Shown here: piece by piece, positions 51,101 through 59,057 of the stretch
Layout of the letters: every line of letters starts with the position of its first letter
Numbering within the stretch: the first letter of the stretch is position 1
Assembly (NCBI GenBank): GCA_910586255.1
Contig: CAJUHR010000023.1
Coordinates: 1-64,000, forward strand
Direction of reading: 5' to 3'
Length of the DNA stretch: 64,000 nt
Source: an uncultured Lachnospiraceae bacterium
GTDB lineage: Bacteria > Bacillota > Clostridia > Lachnospirales > Lachnospiraceae
The notes under the pieces: model-generated
What the model was told of the DNA's origin: nothing
The model's database searches: none
Seen by the model: only the letters and a program-made list of their open reading frames with translations
Program-made: the position numbers and the translations under genes

Positions 51101-52681
51101 CAGATCATCGGTCTCCAGGGCATCGACAATGATCTGTCCTTCGGCAGCCGGGATGATGTGACCAGCCGCTTTCATAAGGGTCTGGAAAATATGACATTTA
51201 TTGACCATGAGCTGGCGGAGAAGGTCAGGGCCTTAGACGAGCGGACCATACGGTTTGCCCTGGAGGATCTGCTTCCCCAGAATCATATCTCGGCCGCGGT
51301 GAAGCGGGTGACAAACCTTCAGCAGCACCTGAAAGAAAATATGGTGGAGCTGGACAGCCCGGAGAAATGGGAGCTGGAGCAGGTGGATTTGTCTGCCTAT
51401 CCTAAGGAGCGGGACGGGGAGCTGGAGCCGGAGATGAAAAAATATGTGGAGGGAGTAAGAAAAATCCAGGATGCTGTGGCCGGGAGTGAGATTTTTATCC
51501 ATCCCAGCGGCATGATCAATGAGGAGCTTGAGACCGTGAGGGAAACCTTTGGGGAGAGAGAACGGGCAGAGGAGGATCTGTTTGAGGGGTTGAGAGGAAT
51601 TTTTGATTTCCAGGAGGCCACGGTGGAGAAGGCGGCCCTGACCCCGGAACCGGAGCGAGAGAGGGACTCTCATCATGAGAGGAGCTTTCACGGTGAGAGG
51701 AGTTCTCTTCCGGAGAGAAATTCTCATCGCGAGAAGATTTCTCTTAGTGAGATAGACCCTCATGGCAGGAGGAGTTCTCTACCTGAGAAGAGTTCCCGTC
51801 ATGAACAGGATTCCCATAAAGAAAAGGAGCCTCTTACTTTGAACGGCAAAAAGCATGGGGGCCGGGTTTTGTCCCTGATGCTTCTTGTGCTGGCGTCCTT
51901 TACCTTTACTTTTTTGTACTCCGGAAAAACTCTGACCGCTTACGCCGCTTCCGGGTGGCAGCAGCAGGACGGGGCCTGGTATTTCCATAATCCGGACGGA
52001 AGCGTGCAGACCGGGTGGATTATGGATAAGGGAAAGAGCTATTATCTGTATCCGGACGGGCGCTGCGCCATGGATACGGTTACACCGGACGGCTACTATG
52101 TGGACGGAAGCGGCGCCTGGTGGCAGAGGAAAAGCTCTGTTTTGGGGGTGGAGATTGTCGCACCGAAGGGGTTTTTGGGGCCGGAGGATCCGGTGGAGCT
52201 TGGAATGTGGAGTGGGGAGGCTTCCCTTATTCTGATGCGGAGGGCTCTGGAAAGCGCTTTTGGCGGCAAACGGACCTTGCGGATTCAGGAACAGTCCGTA
52301 GAATACATAGATAAGGAGACAAAGGAACCGATCATCACTCTCTCGCGGAACCGGGAGACAGGAGAGTACAGGCTGGATCTGACCATGGAGCTGGATCCGG
52401 AAAGCCGGGAGCTTTCCCGGGCCGCCACCTATGATTATCAGGTATTCCAGGCATTTTTGTACCAGTTTGATTCTGCGCCGGAAATACTGGAACAGGCTAT
52501 TGTGTCAGCCTGGAACGGACAAAATCACTGGAATATTAATCGGCAGAGCCAGGTTACGGTGGCGGACTGTCAGGTGAGATACACGGCGGGAACCGGATAC
52601 GGAACCTTTTGGCTCAAAGAACGGCATCCGGACATTATAACAGACAGACCGGAAAGCGGAGGATGGACAGATGAGTCATGA
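48194..52681 (+). CDS. Giant protein: FGFLG module, kinase-like core, membrane segment and wall-binding repeats
   Basis: 1495 residues. Residues about 105-430 are the third FGFLG module (QAFFGFLGEDEAA). Residues about 460-1140 are the third kinase-like core: SYEGKTWEQVG, TGFFTEKK, LLGIGGILAHSEKM, QNDRHSGN (Asp950, His952, Asn955) and GIDNDLSF (Asp978, Asp980). A Ser/His/Arg/Glu repeat region (about 1155-1215) leads to a hydrophobic segment (VLSLMLLVLASFTFTFLY, about 1225) that ends in TLTAYAAS like a signal-peptide cleavage site. Then come choline-binding-type repeats (GWQQQDGAWYF, GWIMDKGKSYYLYPDG) and an unknown C-terminal domain. With basic residues before the helix, the kinase core would be inside and the wall-binding part outside. 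It overlaps the phosphatase gene by 11 bases. Confidence 0.75.
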   Translation: MPQRRTGKVSEASEKELRFLGEMAGVIGRLGDEELARGIRNPEISRRIRGFLGKSGASSVERMMIEDLEREDEKEPVWELVRGICSREGQKRQMERAILRETQVYQRDDQAFFGFLGEDEAAVTRGFEQVTSYNDGKNKVHLLNTTFRSGSRVSLARLYALSQGMSLKEVLSDEPAALEEKRRMGTELIEKIRFLGPEEYERERGGQGDYTAYYEGKKREMFSLFEDLYRGLARQPLHFPESRKPEALAESYQELMFIATASQDLQQCFSREVESVAPKEFGEKAGIARTIGEMKYMGEYCEFLTSDLYVMPDPRRTGEAGDLAKAIAAKENMERFLQDTRKCTTCEQIGEKIDRDWGVAALALKSDLGQVLIENPGMFGQSADYLFTGEGPVCFYDPRTKQYQVGPAREIEKRSLEAARETGKYRISPDRERELKEGMEVISLSELEEAGREKEREEFDKLEAYFEKQAKHRGNSAYFRDVTGALERLRQCRKAPASKESAMELVEAGKELKKACDQYLAERKGAVTFWGRERLRMVEQLNRFVEQQNFDQVRDMRVVKSYEGKTWEQVGRIPLAEITLKGPSETVGANLSQRLKVEYGGKTGFFTEKKEIRNTNYYVNKLIDSQEDPGKKQLLSNNRAWISEYVGLMDLFQRNPDTASFHLWRGTMLEAWNKNHLEREAGRTEQGREILEMTDWDRLTHKIMSEYYRRSDEQGNFAGADRKNQEFLKVLEDLKVPQKEQQILVRNQEFLLGLKRPDENVTDREYEFLRARYEILLNKWKLCQRLDGMKETGGEEKRQSLENKIRFVDVLLEDKKLGRQVFETTKAVGTASISDSVGRFGGDGSGVNELTSRNIASSRIAELLGIGGILAHSEKMVVRSGDRQVAGCFMELAQGMDARSGDYVSQRGLNQVELVPSRTEGGPDRFYQTGSFLRDMTTLEVLDYLCAQNDRHSGNMLYRLSPADENGKRQIIGLQGIDNDLSFGSRDDVTSRFHKGLENMTFIDHELAEKVRALDERTIRFALEDLLPQNHISAAVKRVTNLQQHLKENMVELDSPEKWELEQVDLSAYPKERDGELEPEMKKYVEGVRKIQDAVAGSEIFIHPSGMINEELETVRETFGERERAEEDLFEGLRGIFDFQEATVEKAALTPEPERERDSHHERSFHGERSSLPERNSHREKISLSEIDPHGRRSSLPEKSSRHEQDSHKEKEPLTLNGKKHGGRVLSLMLLVLASFTFTFLYSGKTLTAYAASGWQQQDGAWYFHNPDGSVQTGWIMDKGKSYYLYPDGRCAMDTVTPDGYYVDGSGAWWQRKSSVLGVEIVAPKGFLGPEDPVELGMWSGEASLILMRRALESAFGGKRTLRIQEQSVEYIDKETKEPIITLSRNRETGEYRLDLTMELDPESRELSRAATYDYQVFQAFLYQFDSAPEILEQAIVSAWNGQNHWNINRQSQVTVADCQVRYTAGTGYGTFWLKERHPDIITDRPESGGWTDES

Positions 52682-53846
52682 CTGGAGCCAGTGGAAGCTG
52701 ATACAGGATTTTTTTCAGATCGGAGAAGACGGTACTATGCCGGAGGGCACCCGCCTTTTGATGGAGGCCATGGAGATGGTCCCCTATCAGAATAAAGAGG
52801 ATATTGTGGTGGTGGATGCACCGGCAGATGACGGAATGTATATTATTCTGGAAGGGGACGCCAGAGTCTTGGACCGGCAGGGAAATCTGATCAATGAGCT
52901 GACGACAGGAGACATGGTAGGAGAGCTGGCACTGATCAAGGATGTGGTCCGGGGAGCCACGGTGCAGGCAAAGGGAGAGGTCCGGTGCGCCCATATTTCC
53001 CGGCCCTTGTTTGAGAAGATTGCAGGAAAGAACCGGAAGGTGTACGGGGCTCTTTTAGATCTTTTGTACACAAAGACCACCAATATGGTTCGGGAGCGGG
53101 AGCGGCTTCAGTCGGAGTTGGCCATTGCCGCAAGGATTCAGACGGGATTTTTGCCCAAATCTTTTGAAGAGTTTGGGCGCCTTCCGCACACGGCGGTGAC
53201 CGGGCGGATGGTTCCGGCCAAGGCGGTGGGCGGAGACTTTTATGATGTGTTTTTTATCGATGATACGCGGCTGGGCTTTCTGGTGGCAGACGTATCGGGA
53301 AAAGGGATCGGAGCGGCCCTGTTTATGACCATGGCAAAGATCCATATCCGCAATTATATGCGGCTTAATATGTCCATGGAGGAGATGGCAAGACGGGTCA
53401 ATAAGCAGCTCAATGACGACAATGAGGAGGAGCTGTTTGTGACGGCCTTTATCTGCGTGCTGGACACAAAGGAGAACCGGCTTGATTTTATCAATGCAGG
53501 CCACAACAAGCCCTTCGTCAGCCGGCAGGGAGGAGATTTTCAGATGTTGGACTGCAAGGCGAATTTTGTCTTAGGGATGATGGAGCCCATGCCGTATAAC
53601 CGGCAGACTATTCAGCTGGAACCGGGAGATGCCATCTATCTGTATACGGACGGGGTGTCGGAGGCCATGAACCAGTCAGGAGAGCTGTTTGGGGAGGAGC
53701 GGATGCTTGCGGCCCTTAATACAGAGCCAAAGCTTAAGGAAAATCCGGACGGTCTGGTGGAACACATGTACCAAAAAATTGAGGAGTTTGCCCAGGGAGC
53801 GGAGCAGTCGGATGACATAACCATGGTGTATCTTTTCCGTGGATAA
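52671..53846 (+). CDS. Cyclic-nucleotide-binding SpoIIE/RsbU-type PP2C phosphatase
   Basis: 391 residues. The N-terminal domain (about 40-125) is a cNMP-binding beta-roll with the phosphate-binding-cassette-like stretch ELTTGDMVGELALIKD. A short coiled linker follows (RERERLQSELAIAARIQ), then the PP2C domain (about 165-390) with metal-binding motifs VGGDFYD, VADVSGKGIGAALFM, YTDGVSEAMN and QSDDITMV. Such phosphatases dephosphorylate STAS antagonists of RsbW-like kinases, and both partners are encoded at 12943-14241. A nucleotide cyclase is encoded at 59058, so cyclic nucleotide could control this enzyme directly. In the cNMP domain the usual R-A/T after the Glu-Leu-Ala is not obvious, so ligand binding needs testing. 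Confidence 0.9.
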   Translation: MSHDWSQWKLIQDFFQIGEDGTMPEGTRLLMEAMEMVPYQNKEDIVVVDAPADDGMYIILEGDARVLDRQGNLINELTTGDMVGELALIKDVVRGATVQAKGEVRCAHISRPLFEKIAGKNRKVYGALLDLLYTKTTNMVRERERLQSELAIAARIQTGFLPKSFEEFGRLPHTAVTGRMVPAKAVGGDFYDVFFIDDTRLGFLVADVSGKGIGAALFMTMAKIHIRNYMRLNMSMEEMARRVNKQLNDDNEEELFVTAFICVLDTKENRLDFINAGHNKPFVSRQGGDFQMLDCKANFVLGMMEPMPYNRQTIQLEPGDAIYLYTDGVSEAMNQSGELFGEERMLAALNTEPKLKENPDGLVEHMYQKIEEFAQGAEQSDDITMVYLFRG

Positions 53847-53862
53847 ATTAGCAGAGAGGTGA

Positions 53863-54744
53863 GTGGCGTTGGAGAGTCAGAAGGAAGGAATGACGGTGAC
53901 CTTTTGGGGAACCAGAGGTTCAGGGGCGGCGGCCGGCAGGGATTATGTGGAATTTGGGGGAGATACGAGCTGCGTGTCTGTGGAATGGGGAAGCCAGCTG
54001 GCGGTGTTTGATGCGGGAACCGGAATCGGACGGCTGGGGGAGGCATTGGCCGGGCGAGGATTTTCCGGTGAGCTCCATTTGTTTCTGAGCCATTTTCACC
54101 TGGACCATATCTGTGGACTTCCCTTGTCAGGATTAGTGTTTTGTCCCGGGGCGCGGCTCCATATTTATGGAATGGGTGCGGATCCGGGAGCCGTGCAGTC
54201 ATGCATAAGCCAGGTGCTGTCGCCGCCTTACTGGCCGGTGGGGCCGGATGGCTACAAGGCAAATGTGATCTGGCATGATTTAAAGCCTGACGAAACGGGA
54301 AAACCGCTTTTGGTGAGGCTTGAGAACAAGGTGCCAGGCTCCTTCCCGGATTTGGGGTGGCAGGTACAGGCATTGGGGGGAAATCACCCGGACGGAGGAT
54401 TGATCTACCGTCTGGAGGCGGCCGGGCGGTCGGTAGTCTATGGTCTGGATTGTGAGCTGCCGGAGGATTTTTGGCCCGTATATGAGGACTTTGCCAAAAG
54501 TGCGGATCTGCTGATTTTTGACGCCGCATACACACAGGAGGAATATCCATCTGTGAAAGGCTTCGGCCATGCCACCTGGCAGCAGGGCGTAAGGATGGCA
54601 GAAAGCACCGGCGCGGCGCGGACCGTGTTGATTCACCACCGGTGGGAGAGAACGGACGGGGAGTTAGAAGCGCTGGACCGGACGGTCAGGAGCCGGTCAT
54701 CGAAGGTGTGCTTTGGGAGAGACGGCATGAAGATTTTGTTGTAG
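53863..54744 (+). CDS. MBL-fold metallohydrolase
   Basis: 293 residues from a GTG 16 bp after the phosphatase stop. The metallo-beta-lactamase motif is FLSHFHLDHICG (about residue 76), preceded by FDAGTGIGRLG; later ligands are in LGGNHPDGG, an Asp in LIFDAAYTQEEY and a His in LIHHRWERTD. The beginning, TFWGTRGSGAA, is like the phosphoribosyl-cyclic-phosphate/cyclic-nucleotide phosphodiesterase subgroup (PhnP-like). If it cuts cyclic nucleotides it could balance the cyclase encoded further on. That function is inferred only from the subgroup and the neighbours. Confidence 0.82.
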   Translation: MALESQKEGMTVTFWGTRGSGAAAGRDYVEFGGDTSCVSVEWGSQLAVFDAGTGIGRLGEALAGRGFSGELHLFLSHFHLDHICGLPLSGLVFCPGARLHIYGMGADPGAVQSCISQVLSPPYWPVGPDGYKANVIWHDLKPDETGKPLLVRLENKVPGSFPDLGWQVQALGGNHPDGGLIYRLEAAGRSVVYGLDCELPEDFWPVYEDFAKSADLLIFDAAYTQEEYPSVKGFGHATWQQGVRMAESTGAARTVLIHHRWERTDGELEALDRTVRSRSSKVCFGRDGMKILL

Positions 54745-54798
54745 CAGATGAAGGAAGGATTTTGGGAGCGCGTATTACACAGAAACAGGAGGTTTGCA

Positions 54799-55911
54799 GT
54801 GAAGAACGGACATTTGGTAAAAAGGCTGGTGGTGGCCACCCTGGCGCTGGGACTTTTAGGGGCAAACATAAAGACCATGGCAGAGCAGGCGGCGGACAGC
54901 AGGCGGCTGTCCATTCTTTCGGTGAAGGGGGAGAACGGGTTCGTCATTAAGGGCGGCACCCGGGAGATTAAGGCCACGGCAGGGATGCCTTTAGGACAGG
55001 GAAACAAGGTGAAAACCGGCGCCTCTTCCAATCTTTTCCTGGAAGCGGATGGCGACAAGGTGATGAAGCTGGACAGCCAAAGCGTGGCGGAAATTACAGG
55101 GGTATCATCGAAAAAGCTGAAAATTACCCTGAAAAGCGGTTCTCTGTTCTTTCAGGTGGACAGAAAGCTGGCAGAGGACGAGGAGCTGACCTTTGACGCT
55201 GCGCAGACCTCCATGAGTATCCGGGGCACCGCGGGACTTTTGTCCTTTAAGGAGAAAAGCCTGGAATTTTCCCTTTTGGAGGGCTCTGTGGACTGGACAA
55301 TCGGCAATGAGACCGTTGCGGTGGAAGCCGGGGATAAGGTGGTGCTTAAGGAGGTAACAGACGGTCTCTCCCTGGAGAAAAACGGCATGAATTCCATCTA
55401 TGAGCTTTTGGAAAAGAAGAAGCTTGACTGGCGGGAATTAGATGACTTCGGGTTGGAGACTCTTCTGGATCAGGAAGGGCGCATGGATCTGTCGGTTGTC
55501 GGGTATGATCCGGCCGCCAACGGGCAGGAGGCCCGGGAGCTTTTGGAGAAAAAGAGGGAGGAGAGAAGGCAGGAGGAGGATAAAAGGGAACAGCTTCGCA
55601 AGGAGCAGGAGGAAAGGAACGGGTCAGGGCAGCCGGCTTTGCGCCAGGACGGGCGGCCGCCGGAGGAACAGACGGAGAATACCGGGGGGATTGGAGTGCA
55701 GGAGCCTGTGGGGACGGACAGTCCGGATGATTCTCCCGGAACAGGAGAGACCTCCGGTTCCGATGGCAGTTCCTCCGGGGCAGGTTCTGATAGCTCCACC
55801 AATACCGAGAGCCGTCCCAGTACTGGTGGGGAGAACCCTCCTGAGACAGATAGTACACCATATGAATCCCCCACTGGGATAAATTCCTCAGGGCTATATC
55901 CGACCCCATAG
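54799..55911 (+). CDS. Secreted FecR-domain protein with Ser/Pro-rich tail
   Basis: 370 residues from GTG 54799, six bases after AGGAGG; an ATG at 54748 is in frame but has no site. The signal peptide is LVVATLALGLLGANIKTMA. The FecR domain follows (about 30-190): GQGNKVKTGASSNLFLEAD, ITLKSGSLFFQVD, MSIRGTAGLLSF, LLEGSVDWTIG and VEAGDKVVLKE. FecR domains outside the membrane bind ligands or other surface proteins. The last 150 residues are a charged segment (Glu/Arg) and a Ser/Pro/Thr-rich low-complexity tail that could cross or coat the wall. It may be glycosylated by the mannosyltransferase encoded next; that is a guess from order alone. Confidence 0.8.
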   Translation: MKNGHLVKRLVVATLALGLLGANIKTMAEQAADSRRLSILSVKGENGFVIKGGTREIKATAGMPLGQGNKVKTGASSNLFLEADGDKVMKLDSQSVAEITGVSSKKLKITLKSGSLFFQVDRKLAEDEELTFDAAQTSMSIRGTAGLLSFKEKSLEFSLLEGSVDWTIGNETVAVEAGDKVVLKEVTDGLSLEKNGMNSIYELLEKKKLDWRELDDFGLETLLDQEGRMDLSVVGYDPAANGQEARELLEKKREERRQEEDKREQLRKEQEERNGSGQPALRQDGRPPEEQTENTGGIGVQEPVGTDSPDDSPGTGETSGSDGSSSGAGSDSSTNTESRPSTGGENPPETDSTPYESPTGINSSGLYPTP

Positions 55912-55960
55912 CACAAAGGATCAGGATTTATAACAGGTACAGGGAGGGGATTATCAGGAA

Positions 55961-57619
55961 ATGGCTCAGCAGAAAAGGCAGTTTTGGATTGGTTTTGGAA
56001 TCATGATCGGTATTACCTGCTTCTATGCCTTTATAACTTTGCAGGATCTGGGCTATTCCTATGCTCCGTCTACCGGATGGCAGGGGGACGGGGAGGGGAG
56101 TGAGATTTTTCTGGATTTTGGCCGGGAGGTTTCCTTTGAAGGGATTTCCTGCTACCTGGGTAACTATGAGCGTAGGAAATTTGTTCTGGAGATGGGAAAC
56201 GGCGATCCGGTTTGCTGGGGAATAAAGAAAGAGATATGCTTTAACCGGGTTTATCAGTGGGAGAAAATCAAGGCAGAGGGGACAGGGCGCTATTTGCGCC
56301 TTACGGCGCTTAATCAGATTGCCGAACTTAAAGAATTGGTTATTCACGGCGCTGACCAAGAGATCCTGGTTCCGGCCAATGCCTCTCTTTATCCGGAGCT
56401 TTTTGATGAGGGTTATATGCTTCCCGATTATCCCACCTTTCGGGCGGGGACGATTTTTGATGAGTCTTATTTTGGAAGGACGGCTTATGAGTATCTTCAT
56501 GGGATCCGGTCCTATGAGGATACCCATCCGCCTTTGGGGAAGCTTTTGATCTCTGTGGGGATTGCTCTTTTCGGAATGAATCCCTGGGGATGGAGAATTG
56601 TCAATGCGGTGTCTGGTATTGTGGTGCTGCCTTTGATTTGGGATTTTGCCCGGAGAGTGCTTGAAGAACCCTGGGGGGCTTGTGCCGCAACCGGGCTGCT
56701 GGCATTGGATTTTATGCATTTTACTCAGACCCGGGTGGCAGGGGTGGATGGATTTCTGGTTTTGTTTATCTGGTCCGCTTACTATTTTATTTACCGGTAT
56801 TGGGAGAAGCTGGGAAAGAAAAATGGGAGCGGATGGCTTTTTTTGCTGGCGGCAGGGATTTGTCTCGGGATTGCCATAGGGTGTAAGTGGTCCGGATTTT
56901 ACGGGGCGGCGGGGGCGGCTGTATTGCTGCTTTCCATATTTTGGGGCGGTTATCGCAGCGGATCTCTGAGCGCTCGGTATTTGAGGCGGACCTTCTGGGT
57001 TTGTGTGGGAGTGTTTGTGGCGGTTCCGGCAGGGATTTATCTGGCCAGCTATCTGGTGTATGTGCCTGTGGGCGGAAAAACGGGACTTTTGCAGGATATG
57101 TGGGCAAATCAGAAAAATATGCTGCTCTACCACGCAAATCAGGGAACGGAGCATGTTTATGCGTCAAAATGGTATCAGTGGCCTTTGACGGTCCGGCCGG
57201 TTCTGTATTTTAAAAACAGCAGGGAGGGCATGACGGAGGCTGTCTTTACCATGGGAAATCCGGTGGTCTGGTGGAGCGGGGCTCTGTGCTTTTTTTGGTG
57301 TCTGTACCGGGCTCTGGAGAGAGACAAAAAGGCTGCTTTTTTATGTGTCACGTATCTGGCGCCGTTTCTTCCCTGGATTTTGGTGCCCCGATATTCTTTT
57401 TTATATCATTATTTTCCTTGCGTGCTTCCTTCTGTTTTGTGCACGGTCTATTGCTGCGGCACGGCCGTGGGGAAGAATCGAGGGAGATTTTATATGGGAG
57501 GTCTGCTTCTGACGGCAGGAACTGTGTTTGTGCTGTATTATCCGATTCTGGCGGGGCAACTGGTGAGGGACCGTTATATAGAATGGCTGGACTGGCTGCC
57601 GGGGTGGGGGCTTTTGTGA
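55961..57619 (+). CDS. PMT-family (GT39-type) protein mannosyltransferase-like membrane protein
   Basis: 552 residues with about 11 membrane helices. After the first helix comes a soluble insert of about 110 residues that looks like a discoidin/F5-8 type domain (ILDFGREVSFEG-like, here IFLDFGREVSFEGISCYLG). The glycosyltransferase part then has the acidic start FDESYFGRTAYEYL and the family signature THPPLGKLLISVGIALFGM. Members use lipid-linked sugars to glycosylate exported proteins or lipids. Its place after a secreted Ser/Pro-rich protein and before a secreted NHL protein suggests it modifies products of this set. The sugar donor is unknown. Confidence 0.85.
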   Translation: MAQQKRQFWIGFGIMIGITCFYAFITLQDLGYSYAPSTGWQGDGEGSEIFLDFGREVSFEGISCYLGNYERRKFVLEMGNGDPVCWGIKKEICFNRVYQWEKIKAEGTGRYLRLTALNQIAELKELVIHGADQEILVPANASLYPELFDEGYMLPDYPTFRAGTIFDESYFGRTAYEYLHGIRSYEDTHPPLGKLLISVGIALFGMNPWGWRIVNAVSGIVVLPLIWDFARRVLEEPWGACAATGLLALDFMHFTQTRVAGVDGFLVLFIWSAYYFIYRYWEKLGKKNGSGWLFLLAAGICLGIAIGCKWSGFYGAAGAAVLLLSIFWGGYRSGSLSARYLRRTFWVCVGVFVAVPAGIYLASYLVYVPVGGKTGLLQDMWANQKNMLLYHANQGTEHVYASKWYQWPLTVRPVLYFKNSREGMTEAVFTMGNPVVWWSGALCFFWCLYRALERDKKAAFLCVTYLAPFLPWILVPRYSFLYHYFPCVLPSVLCTVYCCGTAVGKNRGRFYMGGLLLTAGTVFVLYYPILAGQLVRDRYIEWLDWLPGWGLL

Positions 57620-57782
57620 ATGGGATATTTGCACAGGGGGCGCCCTTTGCGCCACAGAGAAAAATCGGCAGATAAAATGAAACAGATGCAGGAAAACCCG
57701 CCGAAGGTGAAAGCGGAGGATGACAGAATGCAAAAGGGGATACAGCGAAAAAATTGTAGGAAGAGCATCGGGAGGAAAGAAA

Positions 57783-58994
57783 ATGAAGAGAAGCGTGAAA
57801 AGCCTTGTGTCCGGTTTGCTGGTGGCGGGCTTCATGGCGGCAAATGTTTACGGCGCCGTGAATCCGGCGGAAGCAGGCGGCTATGCCGGAGGTATGCTTG
57901 ATCCGGGCAGTGATTTGGTGACATTGGCCGGAGTGCCGGGAGACGGCAAAAAGGACGGAAGCGGGCAGGAGGCCCGGTTTGCAGGGCCAATGGGCATTGA
58001 CACAGACGGCAGAACCGTGATAATCGCGGACACGGACAACAATCAGATACGCAGCTGTCACGGAAACCGGGTGGTTTCCCGGGCCGGGGCGGAGACGGGG
58101 CAGGACGAATATGGTCATGCTCTGGGCGGATACCGGGACGGCTATGTGGATCAGTCCGTTTTTGACAAGCCATCGGACTGCGCCTTTTTGCCGGACGGCC
58201 GGATAGCCATCGCAGACCGGGAAAATCACAGCATTCGGATCCTGGAAAAAAACTATGTGTATACATTGGGAGGAAGCGGTAAGGCCGGATACAGGGAGCG
58301 GGGACCTGTAAGCAACGGAACCCTTGGAAATGACGGGGAGAATACCTCCTGGTTTAACTGCCCGTCCGGTGTGGCGGCAGGGCCCAATCAGATTCTCTAT
58401 GTGGCGGACACGGGAAATCATTGTATCCGGGGAATCCGCAGGGACGGCTCATCCTTTCTGGTGGCGGGAATTCCCGGTCAGGGAGGCTATGCAGACGGGG
58501 AGGCCCTTTCTGCCCGGTTTATGGATCCCTGCTCCCTTGCCGTGGGAGAGGACGGGGCAATCTATGTGGCAGATACGGGCAACCAGCGGATCCGAAGAAT
58601 ATGGCAGGGCCAGGTGACGACCCTGGCCGGCACAGGCACGGCAGTGGATCCGGAGACCGGGTATGTGGAGCCGGTAAAGGATCCTCAGGAGGGAATCGGA
58701 TTTTGCTATCCCCAGGGAATCTGTCTGGCGGGCAATGTGGTGATTACGGCGGATACAGGCAATCACAGAATTTGTGCCACCACATTTGACGGGGAGACGG
58801 CCGTCATTGCGGGAACCGGAACGGCCGGGTTCGGGGACGGCAATCTGACAGAGGCCCAGCTTCACAGTCCCGGGGATGTGGTGTGGGAGAACGGGTTTCT
58901 CTACATTATGGACAGCGGCAACAGTGCGCTGCGGGTTATGAGATTTGATCCGGCGCAGTGGCTTGGGGAACACACAAACAAGATTTTACAGTGA
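57783..58994 (+). CDS. Secreted NHL-repeat (beta-propeller) protein
   Basis: 403 residues from ATG 57783 after GGGAGGAAAGAAA. A signal peptide (SLVSGLLVAGFMAANVYG) is followed by about five to six NHL-type repeats, seen as VADTGNHCIRGI, VADTGNQRIRRI, TADTGNHRICAT, IADTDNNQIRS and IADRENHSIRIL, each preceded by an aligned Gly-rich stretch (LAGTGTAVDPET, IAGTGTAGFGDG). The repeats would form one beta-propeller outside the cell, used in other families for protein or carbohydrate binding. No enzyme residue set is visible. The gene follows the mannosyltransferase on the same strand. Confidence 0.85.
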   Translation: MKRSVKSLVSGLLVAGFMAANVYGAVNPAEAGGYAGGMLDPGSDLVTLAGVPGDGKKDGSGQEARFAGPMGIDTDGRTVIIADTDNNQIRSCHGNRVVSRAGAETGQDEYGHALGGYRDGYVDQSVFDKPSDCAFLPDGRIAIADRENHSIRILEKNYVYTLGGSGKAGYRERGPVSNGTLGNDGENTSWFNCPSGVAAGPNQILYVADTGNHCIRGIRRDGSSFLVAGIPGQGGYADGEALSARFMDPCSLAVGEDGAIYVADTGNQRIRRIWQGQVTTLAGTGTAVDPETGYVEPVKDPQEGIGFCYPQGICLAGNVVITADTGNHRICATTFDGETAVIAGTGTAGFGDGNLTEAQLHSPGDVVWENGFLYIMDSGNSALRVMRFDPAQWLGEHTNKILQ

Positions 58995-59057
58995 TACTTG
59001 AGAAATTCCTCCAAGGCTGGTATTGCAAATTTTCAAGTTTTTCTCAAAAGGTACGCC

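Noticed and set aside
40313..52681. Kinase-like proteins as HipA toxins
   Set aside because: No HipB-like DNA-binding partner gene is adjacent, the N-terminal parts differ from HipA, and the proteins are much larger. Only a distant fold-level similarity is plausible.
55928..57154. Reverse-strand open frame (408 codons) opposite the mannosyltransferase gene
   Set aside because: The forward frame has PMT motifs and membrane helices in the right order. The reverse frame is rich in Pro, His and Ile without a family.
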